From Bradyrhizobium zhanjiangense (GTDB taxonomy: Bacteria; Pseudomonadota; Alphaproteobacteria; Rhizobiales; Xanthobacteraceae), in the NCBI RefSeq assembly GCF_004114935.1, contig NZ_CP022221.1:8825001-8889000 (forward strand): a stretch of DNA of 64,000 nucleotides, read 5' to 3'. The first letter of the stretch is position 1, and each line of letters opens with the position of its first letter. Shown here piece by piece: positions 53,414 through 62,475 of the stretch. Below the pieces are notes generated by a model. That model saw only the letters and a program-made list of their open reading frames with translations, did not search any database and was not told the DNA's origin. A program made the translations under genes and the position numbers.

Positions 53414-54649
53414 TTGCTTTTTGGAAGAACACTGCGAGCCGCCGCGCTGGTCACGGCAACGGCGGCCATTGCCCTCACCTCCGGCGCTGCACTCGCCCAA
53501 AAGAAATACGACGCCGGCGCGTCCGATACCGAGATCAAGATCGGCAACATCATGCCGTACAGCGGTCCGGCGTCGGCCTATGGCATCATCGGCAAGACCG
53601 AAGAAGCCTATTTCAAGATGATCAACGACAAGGGCGGCATCAACGGCCGCAAGATCAACTTCGTCACCTATGACGATGCCTATTCGCCGCCGAAGGCGGT
53701 CGAGCAGGTCCGCAAGCTCGTCGAGAGCGACGAGGTGCTGGCCGTGTTCAACCCGCTCGGTACGCCGTCGAACAGCGCGATCCAGAAATACCTGAACGCC
53801 AAAAAGATCCCGCAGCTCTTCGTCGCCACCGGCGCCACCAAGTGGAACGACCCGAAGAACTTCCCCTGGACCATGGGCTGGCAGCCCTCCTACCAGAGCG
53901 AAGCGCAGATCTATGCGAAATGGCTAATGAAGGAAAAGCCGGACGCCAAGATCGCGATCCTCTACCAGAATGACGATTTCGGCAAAGACTACCTCAAGGG
54001 CACCAAGGACGGCCTCGGTGCCAAGGCCTCGTCCATGATCATCATGGAAGAGAGCTATGAGGTGTCCGAGCCGTCGATCGACGGCCATATCGTCAAGATC
54101 AAGGCCGCCAATCCCGACGTGCTGCTGATCTATGCGACGCCGAAGTTCGCGGCCCAGACCATCAAGAAGACCGCCGAGCTCAGCTGGAAACCGCTCCAGA
54201 TCCTCACCAACGTGTCGATCTCGGTCGGCAGCGTGATGAAGCCGGCTGGCTTCGAGAACGCTCAGGGCGTGCTGTCGGCTGCCTATGCCAAGGACTCGAC
54301 GGATCCGCAGTGGAACAACGACCCCGGCATGAAGAAGTGGAACGAGTTCGTCGACAAGTACATGCCGGGTGCCGACAAGACCGACACCGCCATGGTCTAC
54401 GGCTATGGCGCAGCGTCGACTCTGGCCAAGGTCCTGGAACTGTGCGGTGACGATCTGACCCGCGCCAACCTTATGAAGCAGGCGGCGTCGTTGAAGGACT
54501 TTGCTCCGGACACGTTGCTGCCGGGCGTCAAGATCAACACCAGCACCACCGACTTTGCTCCGATTGCGCAGCTCCAGATGCAGCGCTTCAAGGGCGAGAA
54601 GTGGGAACTTTTCGGCGAGATCATCAGCGGCGACGTCGCCTCCGAATGA
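53414..54649 (+). CDS. ABC transporter substrate-binding protein, array copy 1 (LivK-like)
   Basis: 411 aa periplasmic binding protein. The signal peptide ends ALA before QKKYDAGASDTEIKIGNIMP. Type I periplasmic fold with KTEEAYFKMINDKGGINGRKI and YQNDDFGKDYLKG. The start is probably TTG 53414: AAGGAG at 53402-53407 sits 6 nt upstream and no ATG is suitably placed. Closest to the permease genes and probably co-transcribed with them, ending at a strong terminator. Ligand unknown; dicarboxylic or fatty acids are inferred from the neighbouring pim cluster. Confidence 0.9.
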   Translation: MLFGRTLRAAALVTATAAIALTSGAALAQKKYDAGASDTEIKIGNIMPYSGPASAYGIIGKTEEAYFKMINDKGGINGRKINFVTYDDAYSPPKAVEQVRKLVESDEVLAVFNPLGTPSNSAIQKYLNAKKIPQLFVATGATKWNDPKNFPWTMGWQPSYQSEAQIYAKWLMKEKPDAKIAILYQNDDFGKDYLKGTKDGLGAKASSMIIMEESYEVSEPSIDGHIVKIKAANPDVLLIYATPKFAAQTIKKTAELSWKPLQILTNVSISVGSVMKPAGFENAQGVLSAAYAKDSTDPQWNNDPGMKKWNEFVDKYMPGADKTDTAMVYGYGAASTLAKVLELCGDDLTRANLMKQAASLKDFAPDTLLPGVKINTSTTDFAPIAQLQMQRFKGEKWELFGEIISGDVASE

Positions 54650-54678
54650 CACGCTGACGCAATAATTCAAGTCGATAA

Positions 54679-54707
54679 GCCCCCGCGGGCGACCGCGGGG
54701 GCTTTTT
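54679..54707 (+). terminator. Rho-independent terminator after binding-protein copy 1
   Basis: A 10-bp stem GCCCCCGCGG (54679-54688) with CCGCGGGGGC (54693-54702), loop GCGA, then TTTTT. Confidence 0.93.
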
Positions 54708-54768
54708 GTTGACGCCGAGCGCCAATCTTGTTCAATGCGGCGCCGATCCAGCTCGGGGTAGGAGAACA

Positions 54769-55995
54769 ATGACTGCCGTTCGTTTTCAGGTTGCGGCCTT
54801 TTTTGCCGCACTCGCGTTGTGCACTGCAATGAGCAGCGAGGCGCTGGCGCAAAAGAAATACGACATCGGCGCGTCCGATACCGAGATCAAGATCGGCAAC
54901 ATCATGCCCTATAGCGGCCCCGCCTCCGCCTATGCCGCGATCGGCAAGACCGAGGAGGCCTATTTCAACAAGATCAATGCCGAGGGCGGCATCAACGGCC
55001 GCAAGATCAAGTTCATCTCCTATGACGACGCCTATTCGCCGCCGAAGACGGTGGAGCAGGCACGCAAGCTGGTCGAGAACGACGGGGTGCTGCTGATCTT
55101 CGGCTCGCTCGGCACCTCCACCAACAGCGCAATCCGCAAGTACATGAACGAGAAGAAGGTGCCGCAATTGTTCGTGGCGAGCGGCGCCTCCAAGTGGAAC
55201 GATCCCAAGCAATATCCCTGGACCATGGGCTGGCAGCCGAGCTACGTCAGCGAGGCGCGGATCTACGCCAAATACATCATGAAGGAGAAGCCGGACGGAA
55301 AGATCGGCGTGCTCTATCAGAACGACGATTTCGGCAAGGACTATCTGAACGGATTGAGGGACGGCTTGGGGTCCAGGGCCTCGATGATCGTGCTGGAAGA
55401 AGCCTACGATACCTCCGAGCCGGCGATCGACGAGCACGTCGTAAAGCTGAAGGCGGCTGGCGCCGACATCTTCATCAGCATCACCAGCCCGAAATTTGCC
55501 GCGCAAGGCATTAAGAAGGCGGCGGAGATCAATTGGCATCCGATGCACATCATCTCCAACGTCTCGGCTTCGGTCGGCGGCGTGATCGAGCCGGCGGGCC
55601 TCGAGATCTCGCAAGGCATCCTGTCGGCGAGCTATACCAAGGACGGCTCCGACCCGCAGTGGAACGTCGATGACGGCATGAAGAAGTTTTATAACTTCCT
55701 CGCCCAGTACGCGCCCAAGGCGAACAAGCTCGATGCCGGTGTGGTGTTCGGCTATGCCGCCGCGCAGACCATGGTGAAGGTGCTGCAAATGTGCGGCGAC
55801 GACCTCACCCGCGAGAACGTCATGAAGCAGGCCGCGAGCCTGAAGGATTTCGAACCCGATACGCTGCTGCCCGGGATCAAGATCAACACCGCGCCGGACA
55901 ATTTCGCTCCGATCGAGCAGCTCCAGATGATGCGCTTCAAGGGCAAGAAGTGGGAGCTGTTCGGCGACATCATCTCCAGCGAGATCGGACACTGA
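54769..55995 (+). CDS. ABC transporter substrate-binding protein, array copy 2 (LivK-like)
   Basis: 408 aa. ATG 54769 with AGGAGA just before it. Signal peptide FQVAAFFAALALCTAMSSEALA, then QKKYDIGASDTEIKIGNIMP, nearly the same mature start as its three neighbours. Differs in the ligand-facing regions: VLLIFGSLGTSTNSAIRKYM and FVASGASKWNDP where copies 1, 3 and 4 have NPLGTPSN/NSLGTPPN and FVATGATKWNDP. No domain is missing. It has its own upstream region behind a terminator. Confidence 0.92.
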   Translation: MTAVRFQVAAFFAALALCTAMSSEALAQKKYDIGASDTEIKIGNIMPYSGPASAYAAIGKTEEAYFNKINAEGGINGRKIKFISYDDAYSPPKTVEQARKLVENDGVLLIFGSLGTSTNSAIRKYMNEKKVPQLFVASGASKWNDPKQYPWTMGWQPSYVSEARIYAKYIMKEKPDGKIGVLYQNDDFGKDYLNGLRDGLGSRASMIVLEEAYDTSEPAIDEHVVKLKAAGADIFISITSPKFAAQGIKKAAEINWHPMHIISNVSASVGGVIEPAGLEISQGILSASYTKDGSDPQWNVDDGMKKFYNFLAQYAPKANKLDAGVVFGYAAAQTMVKVLQMCGDDLTRENVMKQAASLKDFEPDTLLPGIKINTAPDNFAPIEQLQMMRFKGKKWELFGDIISSEIGH

Positions 55996-56112
55996 GCGTC
56001 GCAAACGCGCAATTCAAAATAGCCTACATTTAACAAGACAACTTCCGCGCAGCTGGTTAACAGCGCATCCCATCTCAAGCGCCGGAATATTCCACGTCCT
56101 CTCAAAAAAGAT

Positions 56113-56141
56113 CGCCTCGCGGCGGCAGCTCCGGCGGGGCG
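56113..56141 (+). terminator. Weak hairpin after binding-protein copy 2
   Basis: CGCCTCGC (56113-56120) pairs with GCGGGGCG (56134-56141) with one T-G pair; followed by TTCTCCTT, a poor T tract. It lies 118 nt after the stop, so termination here is doubtful. Confidence 0.3.
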
Positions 56142-56251
56142 TTCTCCTTGCTGGCCGCCCGGGAAGGGTATTGAATGCTTACCAGAGCGACGCGCAACGA
56201 TCGCTTCCGATCAAGAACACGGCACATTCAAACCTACCTAGGGAGATCAAG

Positions 56252-57478
56252 ATGCCTGCAATGCATGTGCGATTGGGGGCCTTCTCGGCTGCCCTCGTGC
56301 TGGCTGCCACCCTGTCCACGACAGCCCTGGCGCAGAAGAAATACGACACCGGCGCATCCGACACCGAAATCAAGATCGGCAACATCATGCCCTATAGCGG
56401 GCCAGCCTCCGCTTACGGCGTGATCGGCAAGACCGAGGAGGCCTATTTCCGCAAGATCAACGCCGAGGGCGGCATCAACGGCCGCAAGATCAATTTCGTC
56501 ACCTATGACGACGCCTACTCGCCGCCGAAGACGGTGGAGCAGGCGCGCAAGCTCGTCGAGAGCGACGAGGTGCTGCTGATCTTCAACTCGCTCGGCACAC
56601 CGCCGAACACCGCGATCCAGAAATACATGAACCAGAAGAAGGTGCCGCAGCTGTTCGTCGCCACTGGCGCCACCAAATGGAACGATCCGAAGGACTTCCC
56701 CTGGACCATGGGCTGGCAGCCCAACTACCAGAGCGAGTCGATCATCTACGCCAAGTACATCCTGAAGAACCATCCGAACGCCAAGATCGCCGTGCTCTAC
56801 CAGAACGACGATTACGGCAAGGACTATCTGAAGGGCTTCAAGGACGGGCTCGGCGCCAAGGCCTCGATGATCGTGGTGGAGGAAAGCTACGAGGTATCGG
56901 AGCCGACCATCGACTCCCACATCGTCAAGATGAAGGCGACTGGCGCCGACGTGTTTTTCAACATCACGACGCCGAAATTCGCGGCACAGGCAATCAAGAA
57001 GAATGCCGAGATCGGCTGGAAGCCGCTGCACTTCCTCAACAACGTATCGGGTTCGATCGGCAGCGTGATCAAGCCGGCCGGCTTCGAGAACGCCCAGGAC
57101 ATCATCTCCTCGCAATATTTCAAGGACCCGACCGACGCACAATGGAAGAGCGATCCGGCGATGATCGCCTGGAACGAATTCCTGGATAAGTACTATCCGG
57201 AAGCCAACCGCGCCGACGCCTCGGTGATGTACGGCTACATCGTCGCGCAAGGCCTGGTGCACGTGTTGAAATCCTGCGGCGACAATCTGACCCGCGAAAA
57301 CATCATGAAGCAGGCCGCCAATATCAAGGACTACGAGCCGGCCGGCCTGTTGCCGGGCATCAAGGTCAACACCTCGGCCACCGATTTCGCGCCCCTCTCG
57401 CAGCTGCAACTGATCCGCTTCAAGGGCGAGCATTGGGAGCGATTTGGTGACATCTTGAGCGGCGACGTCGGCGGCTGA
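56252..57478 (+). CDS. ABC transporter substrate-binding protein, array copy 3 (LivK-like)
   Basis: 408 aa. ATG 56252 preceded by GGGAG. Signal peptide GAFSAALVLAATLSTTALA then QKKYDTGASDTEIKIGNIMP. Contains VLLIFNSLGTPPNTAIQKYM and YQNDDYGKDYLKGFKDGLG; very close to copy 4 over the middle (ITTPKFAAQAIKKNAEIGWK is shared). An in-frame extension to 56171 has no signal-like start. 256 nt separate it from copy 2, so it may have its own promoter. Confidence 0.92.
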   Translation: MPAMHVRLGAFSAALVLAATLSTTALAQKKYDTGASDTEIKIGNIMPYSGPASAYGVIGKTEEAYFRKINAEGGINGRKINFVTYDDAYSPPKTVEQARKLVESDEVLLIFNSLGTPPNTAIQKYMNQKKVPQLFVATGATKWNDPKDFPWTMGWQPNYQSESIIYAKYILKNHPNAKIAVLYQNDDYGKDYLKGFKDGLGAKASMIVVEESYEVSEPTIDSHIVKMKATGADVFFNITTPKFAAQAIKKNAEIGWKPLHFLNNVSGSIGSVIKPAGFENAQDIISSQYFKDPTDAQWKSDPAMIAWNEFLDKYYPEANRADASVMYGYIVAQGLVHVLKSCGDNLTRENIMKQAANIKDYEPAGLLPGIKVNTSATDFAPLSQLQLIRFKGEHWERFGDILSGDVGG

Positions 57479-57522
57479 CCTTAACCAATCGCTAAAGGCG
57501 TACCCCGATCGACTAAAGACGA

Positions 57523-57552
57523 AGCCCCTGCGGCCTTGCCGCAGGGGCTTTT
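57523..57552 (+). terminator. Rho-independent terminator after binding-protein copy 3
   Basis: An 11-bp stem AGCCCCTGCGG (57523-57533) with CCGCAGGGGCT (57539-57549), loop CCTTG, then TTT. Confidence 0.9.
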
Positions 57553-57655
57553 CCTTGAAGCTCTTGGGCAAATCGTATTGAATTGCGGGCTGCGTCACCA
57601 AAAACGATCAAGCCAAGAAGAAGGACGCACACATCAAGAAAATAGGGAGATTGGA

Positions 57656-58885
57656 ATGCCTGCTGTCACCGGCAAACTTGCGGCCGCGTCACTGGCGCTC
57701 GCGCTCATTGCGGCCTCGGCCTCCACTGCATCGGCCCAGAAAAAGTACGATACCGGCGCGACCGACACCGAGATCAAGATCGGCAACATCATGCCCTATA
57801 GCGGACCGGCCTCCGCCTACGGCATCATCGGGCGGACCGAAGCCGCCTATTTCAAGAAGATCAACGACGAGGGCGGCATCAACGGCCGCAAGATCAATTT
57901 CGTTTCCTACGATGACGCATATTCGCCGCCGAAGACGGTTGAGCAGGCGCGTAAGCTGGTCGAGAGCGACGAGGTGCTGTTCATCTTCAACTCGCTCGGC
58001 ACGCCGCCGAACACGGCGATCCAGAAATACATGAACTCGAAGAAGGTACCGCAGCTGTTCGTCGCCACCGGCGCCACCAAATGGAACGATCCGCAGAACT
58101 TCCCCTGGACCATGGGCTGGCAGCCCAATTACCAGAGCGAGACGCAGATCTACGCGAAGTGGCTGCTCAAGAACAAGCCGGATGCCAAGATCGCCGTGCT
58201 CTACCAGAACGACGACTACGGCAAGGACTATCTGAAGGGCCTCAAGGACGGCCTAGGGGCGAAAGCCGCCTCGATGATCGTCATCGAGGAGAGCTACGAG
58301 ACCTCCGAGCCGACCATCGACAGCCACATCGTCAAGATGAAGTCGACCGGTGCCGACGTCTTCATGAACATCACCACGCCGAAATTCGCCGCGCAAGCGA
58401 TCAAGAAGAACGCCGAGATCGGCTGGAAGCCGCTGCACTTCCTCAACAACGTCTCGGCCTCCGTCGGCAGCGTAATGAAGCCCGCTGGCTTCGAGAACGG
58501 CCAGGACATCATCTCGGCCGATTATCTGAAGGACGTGTCGGATCCGGAATGGAGCAACGATGCCGGCATGAAGGAGTTTCTGGCCTTCATGACCAAGTAC
58601 TTCCCCGACGGCGACAAGCTCGACAAGGGCACCATCGTCGGCTACGCGGTGGCGCAGACGCTGGTTCAGGTGCTGAAGCAGTGCGGCGATAATCTCACGC
58701 GCGAGAACCTCATGAAGCAGGCCGCCAGCCTGAAGAACTTCCGCACGGAGGCACTGCTGCCGGGCATCCAGATCAACACCGGATCGAACGACTTTGCGCC
58801 AATCAGCCAGCTCCGCCTCGAGAAGTTCAAGGGCGAGCGCTGGGAACTGTTCGGCGAGGTGATCAGCGCCGACGCCGGCGGCTAG
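57656..58885 (+). CDS. ABC transporter substrate-binding protein, array copy 4 (LivK-like)
   Basis: 409 aa. ATG 57656 preceded by AGGGAGATTGGA. Signal peptide LAAASLALALIAASASTASA then QKKYDTGATDTEIKIGNIMP. Most like copy 3 in the ligand-domain blocks. As in the other copies, one Cys lies in the C-terminal QCGDNLTRENLMKQAASLK block. Terminated directly downstream. Confidence 0.92.
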   Translation: MPAVTGKLAAASLALALIAASASTASAQKKYDTGATDTEIKIGNIMPYSGPASAYGIIGRTEAAYFKKINDEGGINGRKINFVSYDDAYSPPKTVEQARKLVESDEVLFIFNSLGTPPNTAIQKYMNSKKVPQLFVATGATKWNDPQNFPWTMGWQPNYQSETQIYAKWLLKNKPDAKIAVLYQNDDYGKDYLKGLKDGLGAKAASMIVIEESYETSEPTIDSHIVKMKSTGADVFMNITTPKFAAQAIKKNAEIGWKPLHFLNNVSASVGSVMKPAGFENGQDIISADYLKDVSDPEWSNDAGMKEFLAFMTKYFPDGDKLDKGTIVGYAVAQTLVQVLKQCGDNLTRENLMKQAASLKNFRTEALLPGIQINTGSNDFAPISQLRLEKFKGERWELFGEVISADAGG

Positions 58886-58907
58886 CAGCCTGACGCAACG
58901 ACAACAG

Positions 58908-58936
58908 CCCCCCGCGAACCATCGCAGGGGGTTTTT
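58908..58936 (+). terminator. Rho-independent terminator after binding-protein copy 4
   Basis: Stem 58908-58916 with 58923-58931 (CCCCCCGCG / CGCAGGGGG, one C-A mismatch), loop AACCAT, possibly closed further by A58917-T58922, followed by TTTTT. Confidence 0.85.
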
Positions 58937-59074
58937 GCTTGCGCGCCGATTGTGATTACGCGATTGCATAATCGAATGATCGCAAAGCCTGCTTACGCTT
59001 TTGCACCTGATGCGGTAGGCATGTAACTGGCGGCGCATGCCGCCGATCTCCCCTGTCTGCCCAAGGCCTTCGTC

Positions 59075-60358
59075 ATGATCGACCGACGTCCCCTGCTCCG
59101 CGCGCTCTACGACGCCGCCGTTGCCGCCGCCCATCCGAGCACAATTCTGGCGCCGCACTTAAGGCCCGCGCCCAAAGGACGCGTGATCTGCCTCGCCGCC
59201 GGCAAGGGCGCGGGCGCCATGGCCGCGGCCGCCGAACGGCATTATCTCGACACCTTGAAGCTGGCGCCGGAGCGGCTGCTCGGCGTCGCCACCACGCGCC
59301 ACGGCTACGGCGTGCCGACGCGCCGCATTCGCGTGGTCGAGGCCGGCCATCCCGTGCCTGACGAGGCCGGCCTGAAGGGCGCGGCCGACACGCTCGCGCT
59401 CGCAGGCGAGGCCGGCCCTGACGATCTCCTCCTGGTGCTGCTCACCGGCGGCGGTTCGGCGAACTGGATCGCGCCGGTCGACGGCATCAGCTTCGCGCAG
59501 AAGCAGGCGGTCAACAAGGCGCTGCTCCGCTCCGGCGCGCCGATCGGCGAGATGAACACGGTCAGAAAGCATCTGTCGCGGATCAAGGGCGGCCGGCTGG
59601 CGCGCGCCGGCAAAAACGCCGCCGAGATCGTGACGCTGGCGATCTCCGACGTGCCGCATGACGACCCTTCCGCGATTGCCTCCGGCCCCACCGTGCCGGA
59701 TCCGACCACACTGGCCGATGCGCGTGCGATCGTGGCGAAATACAAGCTCGCCATCGACGAAGCCGTGCGCCGCGCGCTCGACGATCCCGCCAATGAAAGC
59801 TGCAAGCCTGCCGACGCCGCTTTCGCGCGCGCGCATTTCGAGCTGATCGCGCGGCCCAAGCAGTCGCTCGAGGCGGCGGTGAAGCTCGCGCGCGAGTCCG
59901 GTTACGAGACCATCGACCTCGGCGCCGATCTCGAAGGCGAGGCCCGCGAGGTCGCCGCCGATCATGCCAAGCTCGCGCTGCAAGCGCGCGCGCAAGGCAA
60001 GCGCGTCGCGATCCTGTCCGGCGGCGAGCTCACGGTCACGGTGCGCGGCAATGGGCGCGGCGGACCGAACCAGGAATACGCACTGGCGCTCGCCAGCCTC
60101 TTGAAGGACACGGCTGGCATCTCGGCGCTGGCCGGCGACACCGACGGCGCCGATGGCGGCGCCGGCCATCCCACCGACCCCGCCGGCGCGCTGATCGACG
60201 CGGCCACCTTCGCCAAGGTGAAGGCGCAGGGGCTTAAGCCGCAGGCCTATCTCGACAACAACGACGCGACCACCTTCTTCGAGGCGACCGGCGATCTGCT
60301 CATGCCGGGACCGACGCTGACCAACGTGAACGATATCAGAGTGATCTTGGTGGATTAG
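59075..60358 (+). CDS. Glycerate 2-kinase (MOFRL family; also annotated hydroxypyruvate reductase)
   Basis: 427 aa. The N-terminal DUF4147 domain has AAGKGAGAMAAAAER and LLTGGGSANWIAPVDGISF; the C-terminal MOFRL domain has ILSGGELTVTVRGNGRGGPNQEYAL and GDTDGADGGAGHPTDPAGA. The family phosphorylates D-glycerate to 2-phosphoglycerate; older annotation as TtuD hydroxypyruvate reductase reflects the same family. It follows the binding-protein array but behind a terminator, and converges with the hyf-like genes, so no functional link is shown. Confidence 0.92.
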   Translation: MIDRRPLLRALYDAAVAAAHPSTILAPHLRPAPKGRVICLAAGKGAGAMAAAAERHYLDTLKLAPERLLGVATTRHGYGVPTRRIRVVEAGHPVPDEAGLKGAADTLALAGEAGPDDLLLVLLTGGGSANWIAPVDGISFAQKQAVNKALLRSGAPIGEMNTVRKHLSRIKGGRLARAGKNAAEIVTLAISDVPHDDPSAIASGPTVPDPTTLADARAIVAKYKLAIDEAVRRALDDPANESCKPADAAFARAHFELIARPKQSLEAAVKLARESGYETIDLGADLEGEAREVAADHAKLALQARAQGKRVAILSGGELTVTVRGNGRGGPNQEYALALASLLKDTAGISALAGDTDGADGGAGHPTDPAGALIDAATFAKVKAQGLKPQAYLDNNDATTFFEATGDLLMPGPTLTNVNDIRVILVD

Positions 60359-60429
60359 CGCTCGCCCTGCTCGACACCATCGCAGCTTGGCCTGACCATG
60401 ACCGCCTCGGGGGAGTGTGTGGGTGCGGC

Positions 60430-60954
60430 TTAGCGCTTGCCGCTGACGTGCTCCAGCAGCGCGAGCAGGCCCTTCAACAAGTCCGTCGGCGACGGCGGGC
60501 AGCCCTTGATGTGCAAATCCACCGGAATTGTCTCGGACACGCCGCCAACGCAGGCGTAGCTGCCCCTGAAAATACCGCCATCGATCGCGCAGCCGCCGAC
60601 CGCGACGACCCATTTCGGATCGGGCGTCGCGTTGTAGGTCCGCTCCAGCGCCTGTCGCATGTTCTTCGTCACCGGACCCGTGACCAGCAGCACGTCGGCG
60701 TGGCGCGGCGAGGCGACGAAGCGCAGGCCGAAACGTTCGATGTCGTAGAAGGCGTTGGACAGCGCGTGGATCTCCAGCTCGCAGCCGTTGCAGGACCCGG
60801 CATCGACCTCGCGAATGGCGAGAGAACGCCCAAGCCTGGCCTGGGCAGCGCGGTTGACTTTCGTTGCAAGCTCCGCCAGCGCCGACTCGTCCGGCGCCGG
60901 CGCGGGCTCCGTCAGCGAACCATGAGTGAGACTTTCGAGCAGGGTCTTGCGCAT
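60430..60954 (-). CDS. hyfI: NuoB/HyfI-like iron-sulfur subunit
   Basis: 174 aa. Four Cys fit one [4Fe-4S] cluster: Cys 55 and Cys 58 (GSCNGCELE), Cys 122 (VGGCAIDGG) and Cys 152 (GCPPSP). This matches small subunits of group 4 hydrogenases and complex I (the N2-type cluster). The pairing C-x-x-C follows hydrogenase-4 rather than the Cys-Cys of NuoB. It ends the minus-strand operon, 3 nt after the large-subunit gene. The partner lacks nickel ligands, so the name hyfI is only by similarity. Confidence 0.85.
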   Translation of the reverse strand: MRKTLLESLTHGSLTEPAPAPDESALAELATKVNRAAQARLGRSLAIREVDAGSCNGCELEIHALSNAFYDIERFGLRFVASPRHADVLLVTGPVTKNMRQALERTYNATPDPKWVVAVGGCAIDGGIFRGSYACVGGVSETIPVDLHIKGCPPSPTDLLKGLLALLEHVSGKR

Positions 60955-60957
60955 GGT

Positions 60958-62472
60958 TTAGAGGTCCGCACCCGAATAGGAACAGTTGAACGACTTATTG
61001 CAGAGCGGAAAGTCGGCAATGATGTTGCCCTCGATCGCGGTTTCCAGCAGCGGCCACTGGAACCACGACGCGTCGCGCAGGTGGCAGCGTTCGACGCGCA
61101 ACTCGTCATCGAGCCGCAGCCACACCAGAACGTCGCCGCGGAAGGCCTCGGTGAGCGCCATGCCTTCACAGGCACCGTGGCCGATCCTGGGAGGCAGCGC
61201 GGTTGCGAGCTCTCCCGGCCCAAGTCGGTCGAGGATCTGCTCGATCAACCCGACGCTCTGCTCGACCTCGCGGATTCGGATCCAGACCCGCGCGTTCACG
61301 TCACCGGCCTGTAGTACCGGCACCTCGAACGATAACGCGTCGTAAGGCGGGTAGGCCATCGCCCGCCGCGCATCGAAATCGCGGCCCGAGGCGCGGCCGA
61401 CATAACCGCCGGCGCCAAACTGGCGCGCATATTCCGCCTTCACGATGCCCGTGGTGACGGTGCGATCCTGCAAGGACGCCGTGTTGTCATAGAGCTCGAT
61501 CAAGCGCGGAAAGACCTTTCGTAGCTCCGCGAGCAGCGCGCGCAGCGCGGCAACGCCGTCCGGCGCGATGTCACGCGTCACACCACCGGGCACGATGACG
61601 TCCATCATCAGGCGATGGCCGAACGCGACATTCGCAGCGCGCAAGCAGCGCTCACGCAAAATGCCGGTCTGGGCATGCATCAGCGCGAACGAAGCGTCGT
61701 TGCAGATGGCCCCGATGTCGCCCAAATGATTGGCGAGGCGCTCCAGTTCCGCCATCAGCGCCCGCAAGAGCGTCGCTCGCCGAGGCGCCTCGATCTGCAG
61801 CGCCGCTTCCACGGCACACGCAAAGGCGAAGGCATAGGCGACGGCGCTGTCGCCGGAGGTGCGGTTGGCGAGCTTTGCCGCGGCCTCGAGGCTCGCGCCC
61901 TGCATCAGCGACTCGATACCCTTGTGGGTGTAGCCGAGCCACTGCTCCAGCCGCACCACATGCTCGCCATTGGCGGTGAAGCGGAAATGGCCGGGCTCGA
62001 TGGTCCCGGCATGGACGGGGCCGACCGCCACCTGGTGCAACGCCTCGCCCTCGGCCGGTAGGAACTGGTATGGCCGCACGTCGCGCGATGCGTTGCGGCC
62101 CGAGAGTGGATAGGATTTTCCCCAGACATAGTGATCGAGCCATGGCCGCAGATCGTCAGCGACGGTTGGAACAAGCCCGAACAGATCATGAATAGTCCGC
62201 TCCAGCCGAAGCGCCGGCCGATGACGGCTGGCGACGCTTGGAAACGTGCCGGCCGTACACTCGTAGGTCACGACCGCGATCTCGGCCGAGCCGCCATCGA
62301 GCATCGCCATATGCACCGCGGTCGGCTCGCCCCAGAAGCCAAGCAGTGTGAGGCTTCCCTCGACCAGTCGATCGATCGCCGCCTGCCAGCCTGCCTCCGT
62401 CACGACCGCGCGCGGCCAGGGCCGATGCGACGACACCGTATGGATATGGGAGATGCTGTCGAGGATGCCCAT
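60958..62472 (-). CDS. hyfG: HyfG/NuoCD-like large subunit without the N-terminal nickel-binding cysteines
   Basis: 504 aa. Residues about 1-140 resemble the NuoC-like domain (ERTIHDLFGLVP); the rest resembles NuoD or hydrogenase large subunits (GPVHAGTIEPGHFRF, EQWLGYTHKGIESLM). Where [NiFe] enzymes have R-x-C-G-x-C, this protein has RTSGDS at 204-209, with Ser in place of both Cys. The C-terminus DFPLCNKSFNCSYSGADL has no DPCxxC. It is therefore unlikely to bind nickel or activate hydrogen and fits the energy-converting-hydrogenase-related (Ehr) group. Confidence 0.85.
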   Translation of the reverse strand: MGILDSISHIHTVSSHRPWPRAVVTEAGWQAAIDRLVEGSLTLLGFWGEPTAVHMAMLDGGSAEIAVVTYECTAGTFPSVASRHRPALRLERTIHDLFGLVPTVADDLRPWLDHYVWGKSYPLSGRNASRDVRPYQFLPAEGEALHQVAVGPVHAGTIEPGHFRFTANGEHVVRLEQWLGYTHKGIESLMQGASLEAAAKLANRTSGDSAVAYAFAFACAVEAALQIEAPRRATLLRALMAELERLANHLGDIGAICNDASFALMHAQTGILRERCLRAANVAFGHRLMMDVIVPGGVTRDIAPDGVAALRALLAELRKVFPRLIELYDNTASLQDRTVTTGIVKAEYARQFGAGGYVGRASGRDFDARRAMAYPPYDALSFEVPVLQAGDVNARVWIRIREVEQSVGLIEQILDRLGPGELATALPPRIGHGACEGMALTEAFRGDVLVWLRLDDELRVERCHLRDASWFQWPLLETAIEGNIIADFPLCNKSFNCSYSGADL

Positions 62473-62475
62473 GGC

